From positions 62,001 through 126,000 of the forward strand of contig JABDIV010000052.1 of assembly GCA_013003555.1 (NCBI GenBank): a DNA stretch of 64,000 nt. Direction: 5' to 3'. The notes under the pieces were generated by a model, which was given only the letters and a program-made list of their open reading frames with translations, was not told the DNA's origin and did not search any database. The DNA comes from Flavobacteriaceae bacterium (lineage in GTDB: Bacteria > Bacteroidota > Bacteroidia > Flavobacteriales > Flavobacteriaceae). Shown here in pieces: positions 53,132 through 62,047 of this stretch (position 1 is its first letter; each line of letters starts with the position of its first letter). The position numbers and the translations under genes are program-made.

Positions 53132-55543
53132 ATGCAGACCAATCCCGACATAAAAACCAATATTTCATTTGACGATTTTCGTTCAGAAATTTTGAACGAC
53201 TACACCATAGCAGTGACGAGTCGGGAATGCAGTTTACTGGGTCGACGCGAAGTGTTAACCGGAAAGGCTAAATTCGGTATTTTTGGAGATGGCAAGGAGG
53301 TTCCGCAACTCGCATGGGCAAAGGCTGTAAAAAAGGGTGATTTTCGATCCGGGTATTACAGGGACCAGACCTTTATGATGGCCATAGGCGAATTAACCAT
53401 TGAACAATTTTTTGCCGGATTGTATGCCCATACTGATATCGATAAGGATCCGATGAGCGCCGGTCGACAAATGGGCGGCCATTTCGGAACCCATAGCCTC
53501 GATGAAAATTTTAACTGGAAAGACCTGACGGCTCAAATAAATTCAAGTGCAGACGTTTCTCCGACTGCAAGTCAAATGCCAAGGCTACTAGGATTGGCCC
53601 AGGCTTCTAAAATATATAGACAAATTGAAGCAATAAACAGCGCCAATTTCTCCAATAATGGAAATGAAATCGCCTGGGGCACTATTGGAAATGCCAGTAC
53701 AAGCGAGGGCGTTTTTTGGGAAACCATCAACGCAGCAGGAGTCCTGCAAGTTCCGATGGTTGTTAGTATTTGGGATGATGACTATGGCATATCTGTTCCG
53801 GCAAAATATCAGACAACAAAAGAGAATATTTCTGAAATTCTTAAAGGATTTCAGCGTGATGAAGAGGAAAACGGTTATGAAATATTCAGAGTTAAGGGAT
53901 GGGACTATCCATCGTTGATCGATATCTATCAGCAAGCCGGTAAAATAGCGAGAGACGAACATGTTCCCGTAATTATTCATGTTGAAGAAGTGACCCAACC
54001 ACAAGGGCATTCCACCTCCGGATCGCATGAACGCTATAAAAGCAAGGAGCGGTTGGAATGGGAGTCTGAAAACGACTGTATTCTCAAAATGCGGGAATGG
54101 ATGATCGCTAATAACCTGACGACAGAAGAAGATATTATCCAGCTTAATAGAGAAATAAAGAAAAAAGTCCGTGAGGGCAAGCAAAAAGCATGGCAAGCTT
54201 ATATCGCTCCGTTCATTGAGGAAAAAAACCATGTTATTCAGATGGCCGAGCAAATAGCTGAAACCAGTTCGAATAAGGTGTTTATCATGAACCTGGTAAA
54301 TGAACTAAAATCCTTAAAGGAACCGATTAGAAAAGATGTCATCAGCATCGCCAGGCAGATCTTACGGCAGATGATTCATGACGACTCCTCAGCCAAAACC
54401 GAATTCAAGAATTGGATTGATGACTATTTCAAGCGTGTTCAACCGAAGTATAGTTCACTGCTTTACTCCGAATCTGAAGAGAATCCAATACATGTTCAGG
54501 CTGTTGAACCAAGTTATAGTGAAGATGCCCAGGAGGTTGATGGACGGATTATTCTTAGGGATAATTTCGATGCCTTGTTGAGTAAAAAACCCGACTTACT
54601 GGTATTTGGAGAAGACTCAGGAAATATCGGCGATGTCAATCAAGGCCTTGAAGGATTGCAGAAGAAATATGGTGAACTTCGGGTAGCAGATACCGGAATA
54701 CGAGAAGCAACCATTGTCGGACAAGGCATTGGCATGGCCATGAGAGGTTTACGGCCGATTGCCGAAATCCAATACCTTGATTATGTCATGTATGCGCTTC
54801 AAATCATTAGTGATGATCTTGCAACCTTACACTACAGATCATTTGGCAAGCAAAAAGCACCGCTCATCATAAGAACCCGTGGGCACAGACTGGAAGGCAT
54901 ATGGCATTCGGGATCTCAATTAGGTGGTATTATGAATCTTATCCGAGGGGTTTATCTACTTGTTCCGAGAAATATGACCAAGGCGGCCGGTTTTTATAAC
55001 ACACTATTGGAAGGCGATCAACCTGCACTTGTCATAGAATGTTTGAATGGATATCGCCTTAAAGAAAAATTGCCTGACAATCTCGGACAAATAAAAACAC
55101 CTATCGGCATTGTTGAAACCGTCAAAATAGGTAAAGATATCACCCTGGTATCTTATGGATCAACCCTCAGATTGGTTGAACAGGCGGCTTTAGAACTGCT
55201 TTCAGTAGGCATTGATGCTGAAGTAATAGATGTGCAGAGTTTGATTCCGTTCGATTTAAACCAGGATATTGTTAAAAGCGTGATGAAGACCAATCGCTTA
55301 ATGGTTATAGATGAAGATGTGCCTGGAGGCGCATCGGCTTATATCCTCAACGATATACTGAACAGACAAAAAGGTTATCAATATCTTGATAGTCGACCGG
55401 TAACGCTTACATCAAAGGAGCATCGTCCAGCTTATGGCAGTGATGGTGATTATTTTAGTAAACCTTCTGCAGAAGATATATTCGAGTCGGTATATGCCGT
55501 TTTGAATGAATCAAATCCTGATCAGTTTCCTCAGCTTAGATAG
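53132..55543 (+). CDS. Fused alpha+beta branched-chain 2-oxoacid dehydrogenase E1
   Basis: An 803-aa thiamine-diphosphate enzyme in which the E1 alpha (about residues 25-440) and beta (about 475-800) subunits are one chain. Alpha shows GRQMGGHFGTHS and GNASTSEGVFWETINAAG. Beta shows LVFGEDSG, ADTGIREATIVGQGIGMA and IIRTRGHRLEGIWHSGSQLG. It decarboxylates branched-chain 2-oxoacids and acylates the lipoyl E2, feeding iso-fatty-acid synthesis. In the cofactor motif the acidic residue of GEG/GDG is N187 and the asparagine of NNGY is D216, an exchange of the two metal ligands. Genes for E2 and E3 are not adjacent. Confidence 0.92.
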   Translation: MQTNPDIKTNISFDDFRSEILNDYTIAVTSRECSLLGRREVLTGKAKFGIFGDGKEVPQLAWAKAVKKGDFRSGYYRDQTFMMAIGELTIEQFFAGLYAHTDIDKDPMSAGRQMGGHFGTHSLDENFNWKDLTAQINSSADVSPTASQMPRLLGLAQASKIYRQIEAINSANFSNNGNEIAWGTIGNASTSEGVFWETINAAGVLQVPMVVSIWDDDYGISVPAKYQTTKENISEILKGFQRDEEENGYEIFRVKGWDYPSLIDIYQQAGKIARDEHVPVIIHVEEVTQPQGHSTSGSHERYKSKERLEWESENDCILKMREWMIANNLTTEEDIIQLNREIKKKVREGKQKAWQAYIAPFIEEKNHVIQMAEQIAETSSNKVFIMNLVNELKSLKEPIRKDVISIARQILRQMIHDDSSAKTEFKNWIDDYFKRVQPKYSSLLYSESEENPIHVQAVEPSYSEDAQEVDGRIILRDNFDALLSKKPDLLVFGEDSGNIGDVNQGLEGLQKKYGELRVADTGIREATIVGQGIGMAMRGLRPIAEIQYLDYVMYALQIISDDLATLHYRSFGKQKAPLIIRTRGHRLEGIWHSGSQLGGIMNLIRGVYLLVPRNMTKAAGFYNTLLEGDQPALVIECLNGYRLKEKLPDNLGQIKTPIGIVETVKIGKDITLVSYGSTLRLVEQAALELLSVGIDAEVIDVQSLIPFDLNQDIVKSVMKTNRLMVIDEDVPGGASAYILNDILNRQKGYQYLDSRPVTLTSKEHRPAYGSDGDYFSKPSAEDIFESVYAVLNESNPDQFPQLR

Positions 55544-55657
55544 ATCATGATATTAATTGAAATTGTCGATTTGTTCAATTAATTGTTAATTCATTTTAGG
55601 AATTAAACCTTCTAACTCTTAGCGGTTTTTTTATATTTAGCATCCTAGAAATTCTAA

Positions 55658-57265
55658 ATGCTCACAAAAAGAGATAAAGATTTACTCAGAGGTACTCTAT
55701 TCAGACATTTGGATGGATTAGTTACGGCCACCTCTGCTCATGCCTTGTGGAAAAAAGGGGTTTTAACGCATTTATTAGACAGAAAAACAGCGACCCTCGA
55801 TGAGCTTGCAGAAAAATTTAATGCGAATACGGGTTATCTCAATGTTGCTCTTCGTGTATTGGCTTCTCAGGGTTGGTTGACGCAGCATATCGGAAATAAT
55901 GGGAAGCAGGTTTCTTTTTCAGTTAATGAAAACAGCAAAGCAGCTTTTTCCCTGGTTCCACATTACGAGGAACCGGTTAATTATTTGTCTTATGCCGTTA
56001 AATTCCCAAACGAGCAAATCGGTCCGGATGCATTCCAGCGGCTCGATAAACTGTTCAAAACCTTCGAGACTCATTTTGGAATGACCAATACTGATGGAAA
56101 CGCCATCGAATTCCAAATATTAAAGCATATAGAGGGTGTAATTGCAGGTCCGATTGTAGTGATGCTTGGCATGAATGGTTTCTTTCATAAATACTTTATG
56201 GAGGCCTCTTTCAGAGCCCAGGAATATCATAAAGATCCGGAGAGCTTTAAGAAAATTCTGGATTTCCTTACGTATTTAGGGTGGTTCAAGAAAAAGAACG
56301 ATACCTATCAATTCAAGGATGAGGGCCTGTTTTTTGCCAAACGTGCCAGCGCATACGGTGTTACGGTCTCCTATTTACCAACACTAATTCATTTGGATGA
56401 TCTTATCTTCGGAGATCCCGTCATTCTGAAAGATGTTGCTCCCGGTAAACCAGAGCAACACGTACACCGGGAAATGAATGTTTGGGGCAGCGGAGGAGCC
56501 CATTCGACTTATTTTAAAGTTGTTGATCAAATTATCATTGAGCTATTCAATAAACCGATTGATGAACAACCTAAGGGAATTCTTGATATGGGTTGCGGGA
56601 ATGGTGCTTTTATTCAGCATATTTTTGATGTTATTGAAAATCAGACCGAACGCGGTAAGGTTCTGGATGAATATCCTCTTTTCCTTGTTGGTGTCGATTT
56701 TAATGAGGCTGCACTAAAGGTAACTAGAGCCAACTTAATCATGGCCGATATTTGGGCCAAAGTCATTTGGGGTGATATAGGGCGACCCGAACAACTGGCT
56801 CAGGACCTGGTGGGAGATTATAATATCAAACTAAGCGATTTGTTAAACGTGCGTACGTTTTTAGATCATAATCGAATCTGGGAGCACCCCAAAGAAGTTA
56901 CCGGCCGCCAAAGCCGATCAAGCGGAGCTTATGTGTTCCAAGGCAAACGAATAACAAACGATTTGGTAGAAGACTCCCTTCTTGAACATTTCCAAAAATG
57001 GAAACCCTTTATCGAACGTTTCGGATTACTGATCATTGAACTGCATACAATCAATCCCGAAATTACCTCGGCTAATTTGGGTAAAACAGCGGTTACAGCC
57101 TATGACGCCACCCATGGTTATTCCGATCAATTCATTCTCGAGGTTGATGTCTTTAAGGATGTTATAAATGAAGCGGGGTTACAGTCGGCAAAAAAATATT
57201 TTACTAAATTCCCCAATAATGATATGGCCACGGTTAGCGTGAACCTGTTAAAATCTAAAAATTAA
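55658..57265 (+). CDS. Class I SAM-dependent methyltransferase with long N-terminal region
   Basis: A 535-aa protein. The N-terminal 85 residues look like a winged-helix/dimerisation domain (ATLDELAEKFNANTGYLNVALRVLASQGWL). Residues 90-295 contain a second helical region with another winged-helix-like segment (FLTYLGWFKKKNDTYQF). The SAM-binding fold follows at about 300-420, with ILDMGCGNGAF and LVGVDFN. The layout resembles O-methyltransferases of natural-product pathways but is larger, and no pathway genes surround it. It may be co-transcribed with the following DoxX and kinase genes (4 and 3 bp gaps). Confidence 0.82.
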   Translation: MLTKRDKDLLRGTLFRHLDGLVTATSAHALWKKGVLTHLLDRKTATLDELAEKFNANTGYLNVALRVLASQGWLTQHIGNNGKQVSFSVNENSKAAFSLVPHYEEPVNYLSYAVKFPNEQIGPDAFQRLDKLFKTFETHFGMTNTDGNAIEFQILKHIEGVIAGPIVVMLGMNGFFHKYFMEASFRAQEYHKDPESFKKILDFLTYLGWFKKKNDTYQFKDEGLFFAKRASAYGVTVSYLPTLIHLDDLIFGDPVILKDVAPGKPEQHVHREMNVWGSGGAHSTYFKVVDQIIIELFNKPIDEQPKGILDMGCGNGAFIQHIFDVIENQTERGKVLDEYPLFLVGVDFNEAALKVTRANLIMADIWAKVIWGDIGRPEQLAQDLVGDYNIKLSDLLNVRTFLDHNRIWEHPKEVTGRQSRSSGAYVFQGKRITNDLVEDSLLEHFQKWKPFIERFGLLIIELHTINPEITSANLGKTAVTAYDATHGYSDQFILEVDVFKDVINEAGLQSAKKYFTKFPNNDMATVSVNLLKSKN

Positions 57266-57269
57266 TTAT

Positions 57270-57641
57270 ATGAAACCGGACTTAAAACTCGCACTAGCCC
57301 TATTACGTATAGGAACCGCATTAATGATGTTGAGGCATGGAATACCAAAAGTTGAACGTTTATTTGCCGACAAAATTGAGTTTGCCGATCCGCTCGGACT
57401 AGGACCCGCAACATCTCTTATTCTCGCTTTGATTGGTGAGGTAATCGCTCCGCTTTTGATATTGATCGGTTTTAAAACACGTCTTGCGGCTATTCCAGCC
57501 TTGATCACAATGCTTGTTGCCGCATTTATCGTTCACGGTGAAGATCCCTTTGCCAAGAAAGAAATGGCGTTACTATATGCTTTATCATTTTTGGTAATTC
57601 TAATTGGCGGACCAGGGAAATATGCAATCGATAAGAACTAA
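57270..57641 (+). CDS. DoxX-family membrane protein
   Basis: A 123-aa protein with four hydrophobic helices and the family pattern LALLRIGTALMMLRHGIPKV...LGLGPATSLILALIGEVIAPLLILIG. DoxX-like proteins have been linked to thiosulfate:quinone oxidoreduction, terminal oxidases and redox homeostasis, but most members are uncharacterised. It is 4 bp after the methyltransferase and 3 bp before the ROK kinase. Confidence 0.9.
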   Translation: MKPDLKLALALLRIGTALMMLRHGIPKVERLFADKIEFADPLGLGPATSLILALIGEVIAPLLILIGFKTRLAAIPALITMLVAAFIVHGEDPFAKKEMALLYALSFLVILIGGPGKYAIDKN

Positions 57642-57644
57642 ACT

Positions 57645-58388
57645 ATGACTTTATTAGGAATCGATGTTGGCGGATCAGGAATTAAAGCTGCCCAGGTAAA
57701 TTCAACAACAGGTAAACTTGTAAGTGAGCGCTTCAGATTACCAACCCCAAGACCGGCAACACCTGATGCCGTTTCCAAAACCATTAAAAAAATATTAGAG
57801 CATTTTGAATGGGACGGACCGGTCGGCGTTTCTTTCCCCACTGTTGTGAAAGGCGGCAAAGCCCTGAGCAGTAGCAATATGCATAACGATTGGAAGAAAA
57901 TTCGAATTGATAAACATTTCAAAAAGCACTGTGGAAATAATTTTCATATCGTTAATGATGCTGATGCCGCGGCCATGGCTGAAATGCAATATGGCGCTGG
58001 CAAAGGAAAACAGGGTCTTGTTATTACCATCACCATCGGGACAGGTATCGGATCAGGTGTTTATTTCAATGGTCAATTGTTGAGAAACTTTGAATTGGGC
58101 ACTATTTATTGGAAAAACGGAAAGATGGTCGAATTATATGCTGCAGATTCGGCAAGAAAACGAGAGGATCTCAGTTACGAAAGATGGGGGAAACGCTTAA
58201 ATTCATATTTAAAATATATTGAAAAAACCGTTCATCCTGATCTTTTTATTCTTGGAGGAGGTGTAAGCCGCAAATTGGATCGGTTTGAAAAACAGATCAA
58301 AATCAAGACGCCTTATGTTGCGGCCAAAAATTTAAATAATGCTGGAATTATCGGAGCGGCCGTATTCGCTTATGAACATGTTAGTTAA
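57645..58388 (+). CDS. ppgK: ROK-family polyphosphate glucokinase-like kinase
   Basis: A 247-aa kinase with the N-terminal phosphate loop GIDVGGSGIKAA, the sugar-binding NDADAAAMAEMQYG, the ATP-site GLVITITIGTGIGSG and the late GGG in LFILGGGVSRK. The size and the RFRLPTP-RPATPDAV segment fit polyphosphate glucokinases, which phosphorylate glucose with polyphosphate or ATP. Phosphoryl-donor specificity is inferred from family resemblance. It overlaps the holA stop by 4 bp on the opposite strand. Confidence 0.87.
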   Translation: MTLLGIDVGGSGIKAAQVNSTTGKLVSERFRLPTPRPATPDAVSKTIKKILEHFEWDGPVGVSFPTVVKGGKALSSSNMHNDWKKIRIDKHFKKHCGNNFHIVNDADAAAMAEMQYGAGKGKQGLVITITIGTGIGSGVYFNGQLLRNFELGTIYWKNGKMVELYAADSARKREDLSYERWGKRLNSYLKYIEKTVHPDLFILGGGVSRKLDRFEKQIKIKTPYVAAKNLNNAGIIGAAVFAYEHVS

Positions 58389-59389
58389 TTCAGAATTCTA
58401 ACAATCATTTCTTTCAACAGATCACGTTGTGGTAGGGCATTTGCACCTACACCTTTGCTTTTTACATCGATCTCCCGAAGTATCCCGATGATCTGACTTA
58501 CACGTTTCATCGGATAATTTCTTGCAGCACTGCTGTACTCGCTTACAAAATACGGATTAATGCGAAGCGATGAAGCAACCGCACGGGGTGACTTATCATT
58601 CAAGCCGTGATAATGAAGCAACTGGGAGAAAAAATTATACAAAAGTGCTAAAGTCACAACAATGGGATTGTCTCTTGGATTATCAGCAAAATAATTTATG
58701 ATCTGATGGGCCTTAACACTATTTCTTTCACCGATGGCCTTGCGCAATTCAAAATTGTTGAAGTCCTTGGAAATACCAATATTTTCTTCAATTAATTCGG
58801 GCGTGATCAACGAACCTTCAGGAATGATCAGTTCCAGCTTTTGCAACTCGTTATTTATCTTGCTCAAATCAGTCCCCAGAAACTCGACCAGCATCTGGGC
58901 AGCCTTGGGTGCTATCGAATAATTACGTCCGCTCATAGTGCGCCTTATCCAATCGGCGACCTGGTTCTCGTATAATTTTTTACTTTCAAAAACAACACCA
59001 TGTTTCTGAATCGCCTTATATAATGCTTTACGCTTGTCTAACTTCTTATATTTATAATTGATGACGAGTACCGTTGAAGGCTGTGGCTGTTCGGCATAAA
59101 CTAAAAGTTTTTCGATCGACCTCGACAATTCCTGCGCTTCTTTAATGATCAAAACCTGTCGTTCGGCCATCATCGGATAACGCTTAGCAGCAGAAACGAT
59201 CTCATCAACCGAAACATCCCGGCCATAATAAACCATTAAATTAAACTCCTTCTCCTCTTCCGACAGCAAGTTTCGCTCGATATATTCTGAAAGCCTATCG
59301 ATATAGTAAGGCTCATCACCCATAAGGAAGTAAATGGGTTTGATCCTCCCGGCCTTTATATCGTTAACCAATCGTTTAACTTCTTCCAT
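58385..59389 (-). CDS. holA: DNA polymerase III delta subunit
   Basis: A 334-aa clamp-loader subunit. The N-terminal domain has YFLMGDEPYYIDRLSEYIE and EFNLMVYYGRDVSVDEIVSAAKRYPMMAERQVLIIKEAQEL. The C-terminal domain has LLYNFFSQLLHYHG and a terminal QRDLLKEMIVRILN. Length and order match HolA, which opens the beta clamp during replication. It is divergent from the orphan HsdR-like gene with only 26 bp between starts. Confidence 0.95.
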   Translation of the reverse strand: MEEVKRLVNDIKAGRIKPIYFLMGDEPYYIDRLSEYIERNLLSEEEKEFNLMVYYGRDVSVDEIVSAAKRYPMMAERQVLIIKEAQELSRSIEKLLVYAEQPQPSTVLVINYKYKKLDKRKALYKAIQKHGVVFESKKLYENQVADWIRRTMSGRNYSIAPKAAQMLVEFLGTDLSKINNELQKLELIIPEGSLITPELIEENIGISKDFNNFELRKAIGERNSVKAHQIINYFADNPRDNPIVVTLALLYNFFSQLLHYHGLNDKSPRAVASSLRINPYFVSEYSSAARNYPMKRVSQIIGILREIDVKSKGVGANALPQRDLLKEMIVRILN

Positions 59390-59415
59390 TCAAAAAAAAA
59401 TCCCATTTTTGTGAC

Positions 59416-59862
59416 GTGCAGAAACTCAATTTTCCAACATATACCTTTCGATTCAAAAGTAGGGAAAATAAAACTCTTATTTTTGATGAAATTCGCAAAA
59501 AATTCGTGGTATTGGGACCCGAAGAATGGGTGCGGCAACATTGCATTAAATATTTGATCAACCACCTTAAAATACCTAAATCACTTATCAATGCAGAGAA
59601 AGAATTGCAGGTAAATAAATTAAAAAAACGCTATGATATTGTCGTATATCGACCAAATGGAAGCATTTTTCTGATTGTTGAATGCAAAGCCCCAGCAATC
59701 CGAATCACCCAGGAAACTTTCGATCAAATCGCCCGATATAATATGGCCCTGAATGCTGAATATCTCATGATATCAAACGGACTCGAGCATTTCTATTGCG
59801 CTATCGATTTCGAACGAAAATCATATCGATTTCTGCAAGAAATTCCTACATTTGATCTATGA
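59416..59862 (+). CDS. Orphan type I restriction HsdR N-terminal nuclease domain
   Basis: A 148-aa protein read from GTG at 59416. It consists only of the HSDR_N-type PD-(D/E)XK nuclease fold: D74 (RYDIVVY), E89 and K91 (LIVECKAP), and the Q104...Y108 helix (QIARYN) used by HsdR enzymes. There is no helicase part and no hsdM or hsdS nearby, so it is not a type I restriction system. Its place beside holA suggests a housekeeping DNA-processing role, which is inference. Confidence 0.88.
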   Translation: MQKLNFPTYTFRFKSRENKTLIFDEIRKKFVVLGPEEWVRQHCIKYLINHLKIPKSLINAEKELQVNKLKKRYDIVVYRPNGSIFLIVECKAPAIRITQETFDQIARYNMALNAEYLMISNGLEHFYCAIDFERKSYRFLQEIPTFDL

Positions 59863-60053
59863 GCTCATGCCAAGTGCTTCGACAATGGTACTTCCCCGGT
59901 TTTTTAAATTATGCAATTTTGATCACCCCTTTTACTCGTTTGAATGTGTTTTTCAATCAATTTGTTCAGAAATAAAAAATAGATGTTCAGTAAACTCAAA
60001 TCAGATAGCGCCGTCATTTTTCGAACTTCAATTAACCATAAAGGTCTGATATC

Positions 60054-61046
60054 ATGAAACTTGCGGTGGTCATTTTAAATTGGAACGGTCGTTCGCTTTT
60101 AGATATCTTTTTAAAGTCGGTTGTTGAACATACATCAGGACATGATATCTATGTGATCGACAATGCTTCAACCGATGATTCGATCAATTTCATCGAAAAG
60201 AATTATCCGAAAGTAAGACTCATTAAATTATCTGAAAATCTTGGTTACGCCGGAGGTTATAACGAGGGATTAAAACAGGTAAAAGCCGATATTTATTGCC
60301 TGCTTAACAATGATGTTGAAGTAACCGCCAATTGGACTGAGCCGATATTAAAGGCCTTTCAAAAAGATACGACACTCGCCGCGGCTCAACCTAAAATACT
60401 GGACTATAATGACAAGTCAAAGTTTGAATATGCCGGAGCGGCCGGTGGATTTATAGATCGATATGGGTTTCCGTATTGCAGGGGAAGGTTGTTTGAAACC
60501 ATTGAATCTGATAACGGACAATATGATTCAACAGCGGAAGTTTTCTGGGCATCCGGCGCATGTTTTTTTGTGCGGGAATCCTCTTTCGACCTATGTCAAG
60601 GATTGGATTCTTCATTTTTTGCGCACATGGAAGAGGTTGATCTCTGCTGGCGATTAATAAATAAAGGATGTCGAATTAAGTGTGTTGGTGATTCGACGGT
60701 TTATCATGTTGGGGGTGCAACTTTGAGTCAGGGAAATGCCCATAAAACATATCTAAACTTCAGGAATTCTTTATTCATGCTCTATAAAAATTTACCAGGC
60801 AAAACCCTCTTGCCTGTTCTATTTACCCGTCTTATTCTTGACGGCATTGCAGGATTAAAATTTCTCTTCGAGGTACAGGGTAGTCATACGTTAGCTGTCT
60901 TACGGGCTCATTGGTCATTTTATAACAGCATCGCAAGGATGAAGTCGTTTAGAAAAGATCAAAATCACCAAAAAAATTACTTTGCCAAAAGATCCATAGT
61001 CTGGTCATATTTCGTAAAAGGAATAAGGGAATATAGTCGTTTATAA
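60054..61046 (+). CDS. Glycosyltransferase family 2
   Basis: A 330-aa GT-A enzyme resembling rhamnosyl- or galactofuranosyl-transferases. It has AVVILNWNGRSLL at the start, YVIDNASTDDS, the DxD-like LLNNDVEV (about residues 83-90), FWASGACFFVRE and FFAHMEEVDLCWRL. The C-terminal 80 residues are partly hydrophobic and may associate with the membrane. It is probably involved in cell-surface polysaccharide synthesis. The 190 bp before it (59863-60053) show nothing recognisable. Confidence 0.92.
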   Translation: MKLAVVILNWNGRSLLDIFLKSVVEHTSGHDIYVIDNASTDDSINFIEKNYPKVRLIKLSENLGYAGGYNEGLKQVKADIYCLLNNDVEVTANWTEPILKAFQKDTTLAAAQPKILDYNDKSKFEYAGAAGGFIDRYGFPYCRGRLFETIESDNGQYDSTAEVFWASGACFFVRESSFDLCQGLDSSFFAHMEEVDLCWRLINKGCRIKCVGDSTVYHVGGATLSQGNAHKTYLNFRNSLFMLYKNLPGKTLLPVLFTRLILDGIAGLKFLFEVQGSHTLAVLRAHWSFYNSIARMKSFRKDQNHQKNYFAKRSIVWSYFVKGIREYSRL

Positions 61047-61097
61047 GTCGGTTAGTAAAAGTTTTGTTAATGCTGATTCTCGGCGATTAAATTTCGA

Positions 61098-61105
61098 TAA
61101 TTTTG
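61098..61105 (+). promoter_or_regulatory. Bacteroidota-type -7 element before the OmpA-like gene
   Basis: TAATTTTG fits TAnnTTTG, 34 bp before the ATG at 61140. No convincing -33 element was found at the usual distance. Confidence 0.4.
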
Positions 61106-61139
61106 TTGTGTTTAAAACTGAAAACTATTTAAGTAAATT

Positions 61140-61997
61140 ATGAAAAAAATTATTGTTTTGAGCCTATTGTCTTTGACTTTAGCCTCTTGTGTTTCTAAAA
61201 AGGAATATGCTGCTTTGGAAGCCAGGCATAAAGAAACCCAGGATTTGTTAAATACAGCCACGGTGAAGCTAAATACATGTCTGGAGGAACGTGCCTCAGC
61301 CATGGCAAGAGCCACGGCCTTGGAAGATCAAATAGCCGATTTAAGAAGCTCTAATAAAAGCCTTATTCAGAGCAATAAGGATCTTACAATGCTGACGGCC
61401 AAGGGAGCAGAAAATGTAGAAAAGACTCTCGAAAGCCTGCGTGAAAAAGATCTCAGGATCACACGGCTTCAAGATGCTGTGACCAAAAAAGACAGCGTTA
61501 TGTTGGCCCTTGTTACCAGTCTGAAAAAAGAAGTCGGTCTAAACGATCCTGATATTGAGGTAAATGTTGAAAAAGGAGTGGTTTTTATCTCCATTGCAGA
61601 CAAGTTATTATTTAAAAGCGGAAGTTATACCGTGACAGAAAGAGCTCAGGAAATTCTGGCAAAGGTCGCTAAGGTAATTAAGAGCAAACCAAACTTTGAA
61701 GCGATGGTAGAAGCTCATACCGATAACGTACCTTATCAGAAAGGCCTATTGCTTGATAACTGGGACTTGAGTGTTAAACGCGCTACTTCGGTAGTACGTG
61801 TACTCGAAGATCTTGAGGTAAATCCTCAGAAACTTATTGCTTCAGGAAGAAGTTATCACGTGCCTCTAGTGGCAAATGATACTGCTGAGAATCGTTCTAA
61901 AAACAGAAGAACTCGAATCGTTGTATTACCAAAGATTGATGAATTCTATGAGATGATAGAAACTGAAATGAGAAAATTATCGTCTTCGGGCAACTAA
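61140..61997 (+). CDS. OmpA-family peptidoglycan-binding lipoprotein
   Basis: A 285-aa lipoprotein with lipobox LASC. A coiled coil covers about residues 25-125 (heptad-rich, ending SLREKDLRITRLQDAV). The OmpA C-terminal domain is at about 150-275, with VEAHTDNVPY, WDLSVKRATSVVRVL and NRSKNRRTRIVV carrying the diaminopimelate-binding Asp and Arg. It would link the outer membrane to the cell wall. A strong terminator follows. Confidence 0.95.
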   Translation: MKKIIVLSLLSLTLASCVSKKEYAALEARHKETQDLLNTATVKLNTCLEERASAMARATALEDQIADLRSSNKSLIQSNKDLTMLTAKGAENVEKTLESLREKDLRITRLQDAVTKKDSVMLALVTSLKKEVGLNDPDIEVNVEKGVVFISIADKLLFKSGSYTVTERAQEILAKVAKVIKSKPNFEAMVEAHTDNVPYQKGLLLDNWDLSVKRATSVVRVLEDLEVNPQKLIASGRSYHVPLVANDTAENRSKNRRTRIVVLPKIDEFYEMIETEMRKLSSSGN

Positions 61998-62017
61998 GTT
62001 AAAACCATTGGAATTAG

Positions 62018-62047
62018 GCCCAATCGAAAGATTGGGCTTTTTTTTTT
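62018..62047 (+). terminator. Rho-independent terminator of the OmpA-like gene
   Basis: GCCCAATC and GATTGGGC form a perfect 8-bp stem with a GAAA tetraloop, followed by ten T. It overlaps the stop codon of the convergent Sua5/YrdC gene by 2 bp. Confidence 0.95.

Noticed and set aside
53588-54253. 221-aa open frame on the minus strand
   Set aside because: It lies wholly inside the E1 gene, antisense to conserved cofactor motifs, and its translation resembles no protein pattern.
59416-59862. Restriction-modification system
   Set aside because: Only the HsdR N-terminal domain is present; there is no helicase domain and no hsdM or hsdS gene within the window.
59863-60053. Short open frame between the HsdR-like gene and the glycosyltransferase gene
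   Set aside because: It overlaps the preceding gene end in another frame and has no signal sequence, motif or start context that supports translation.
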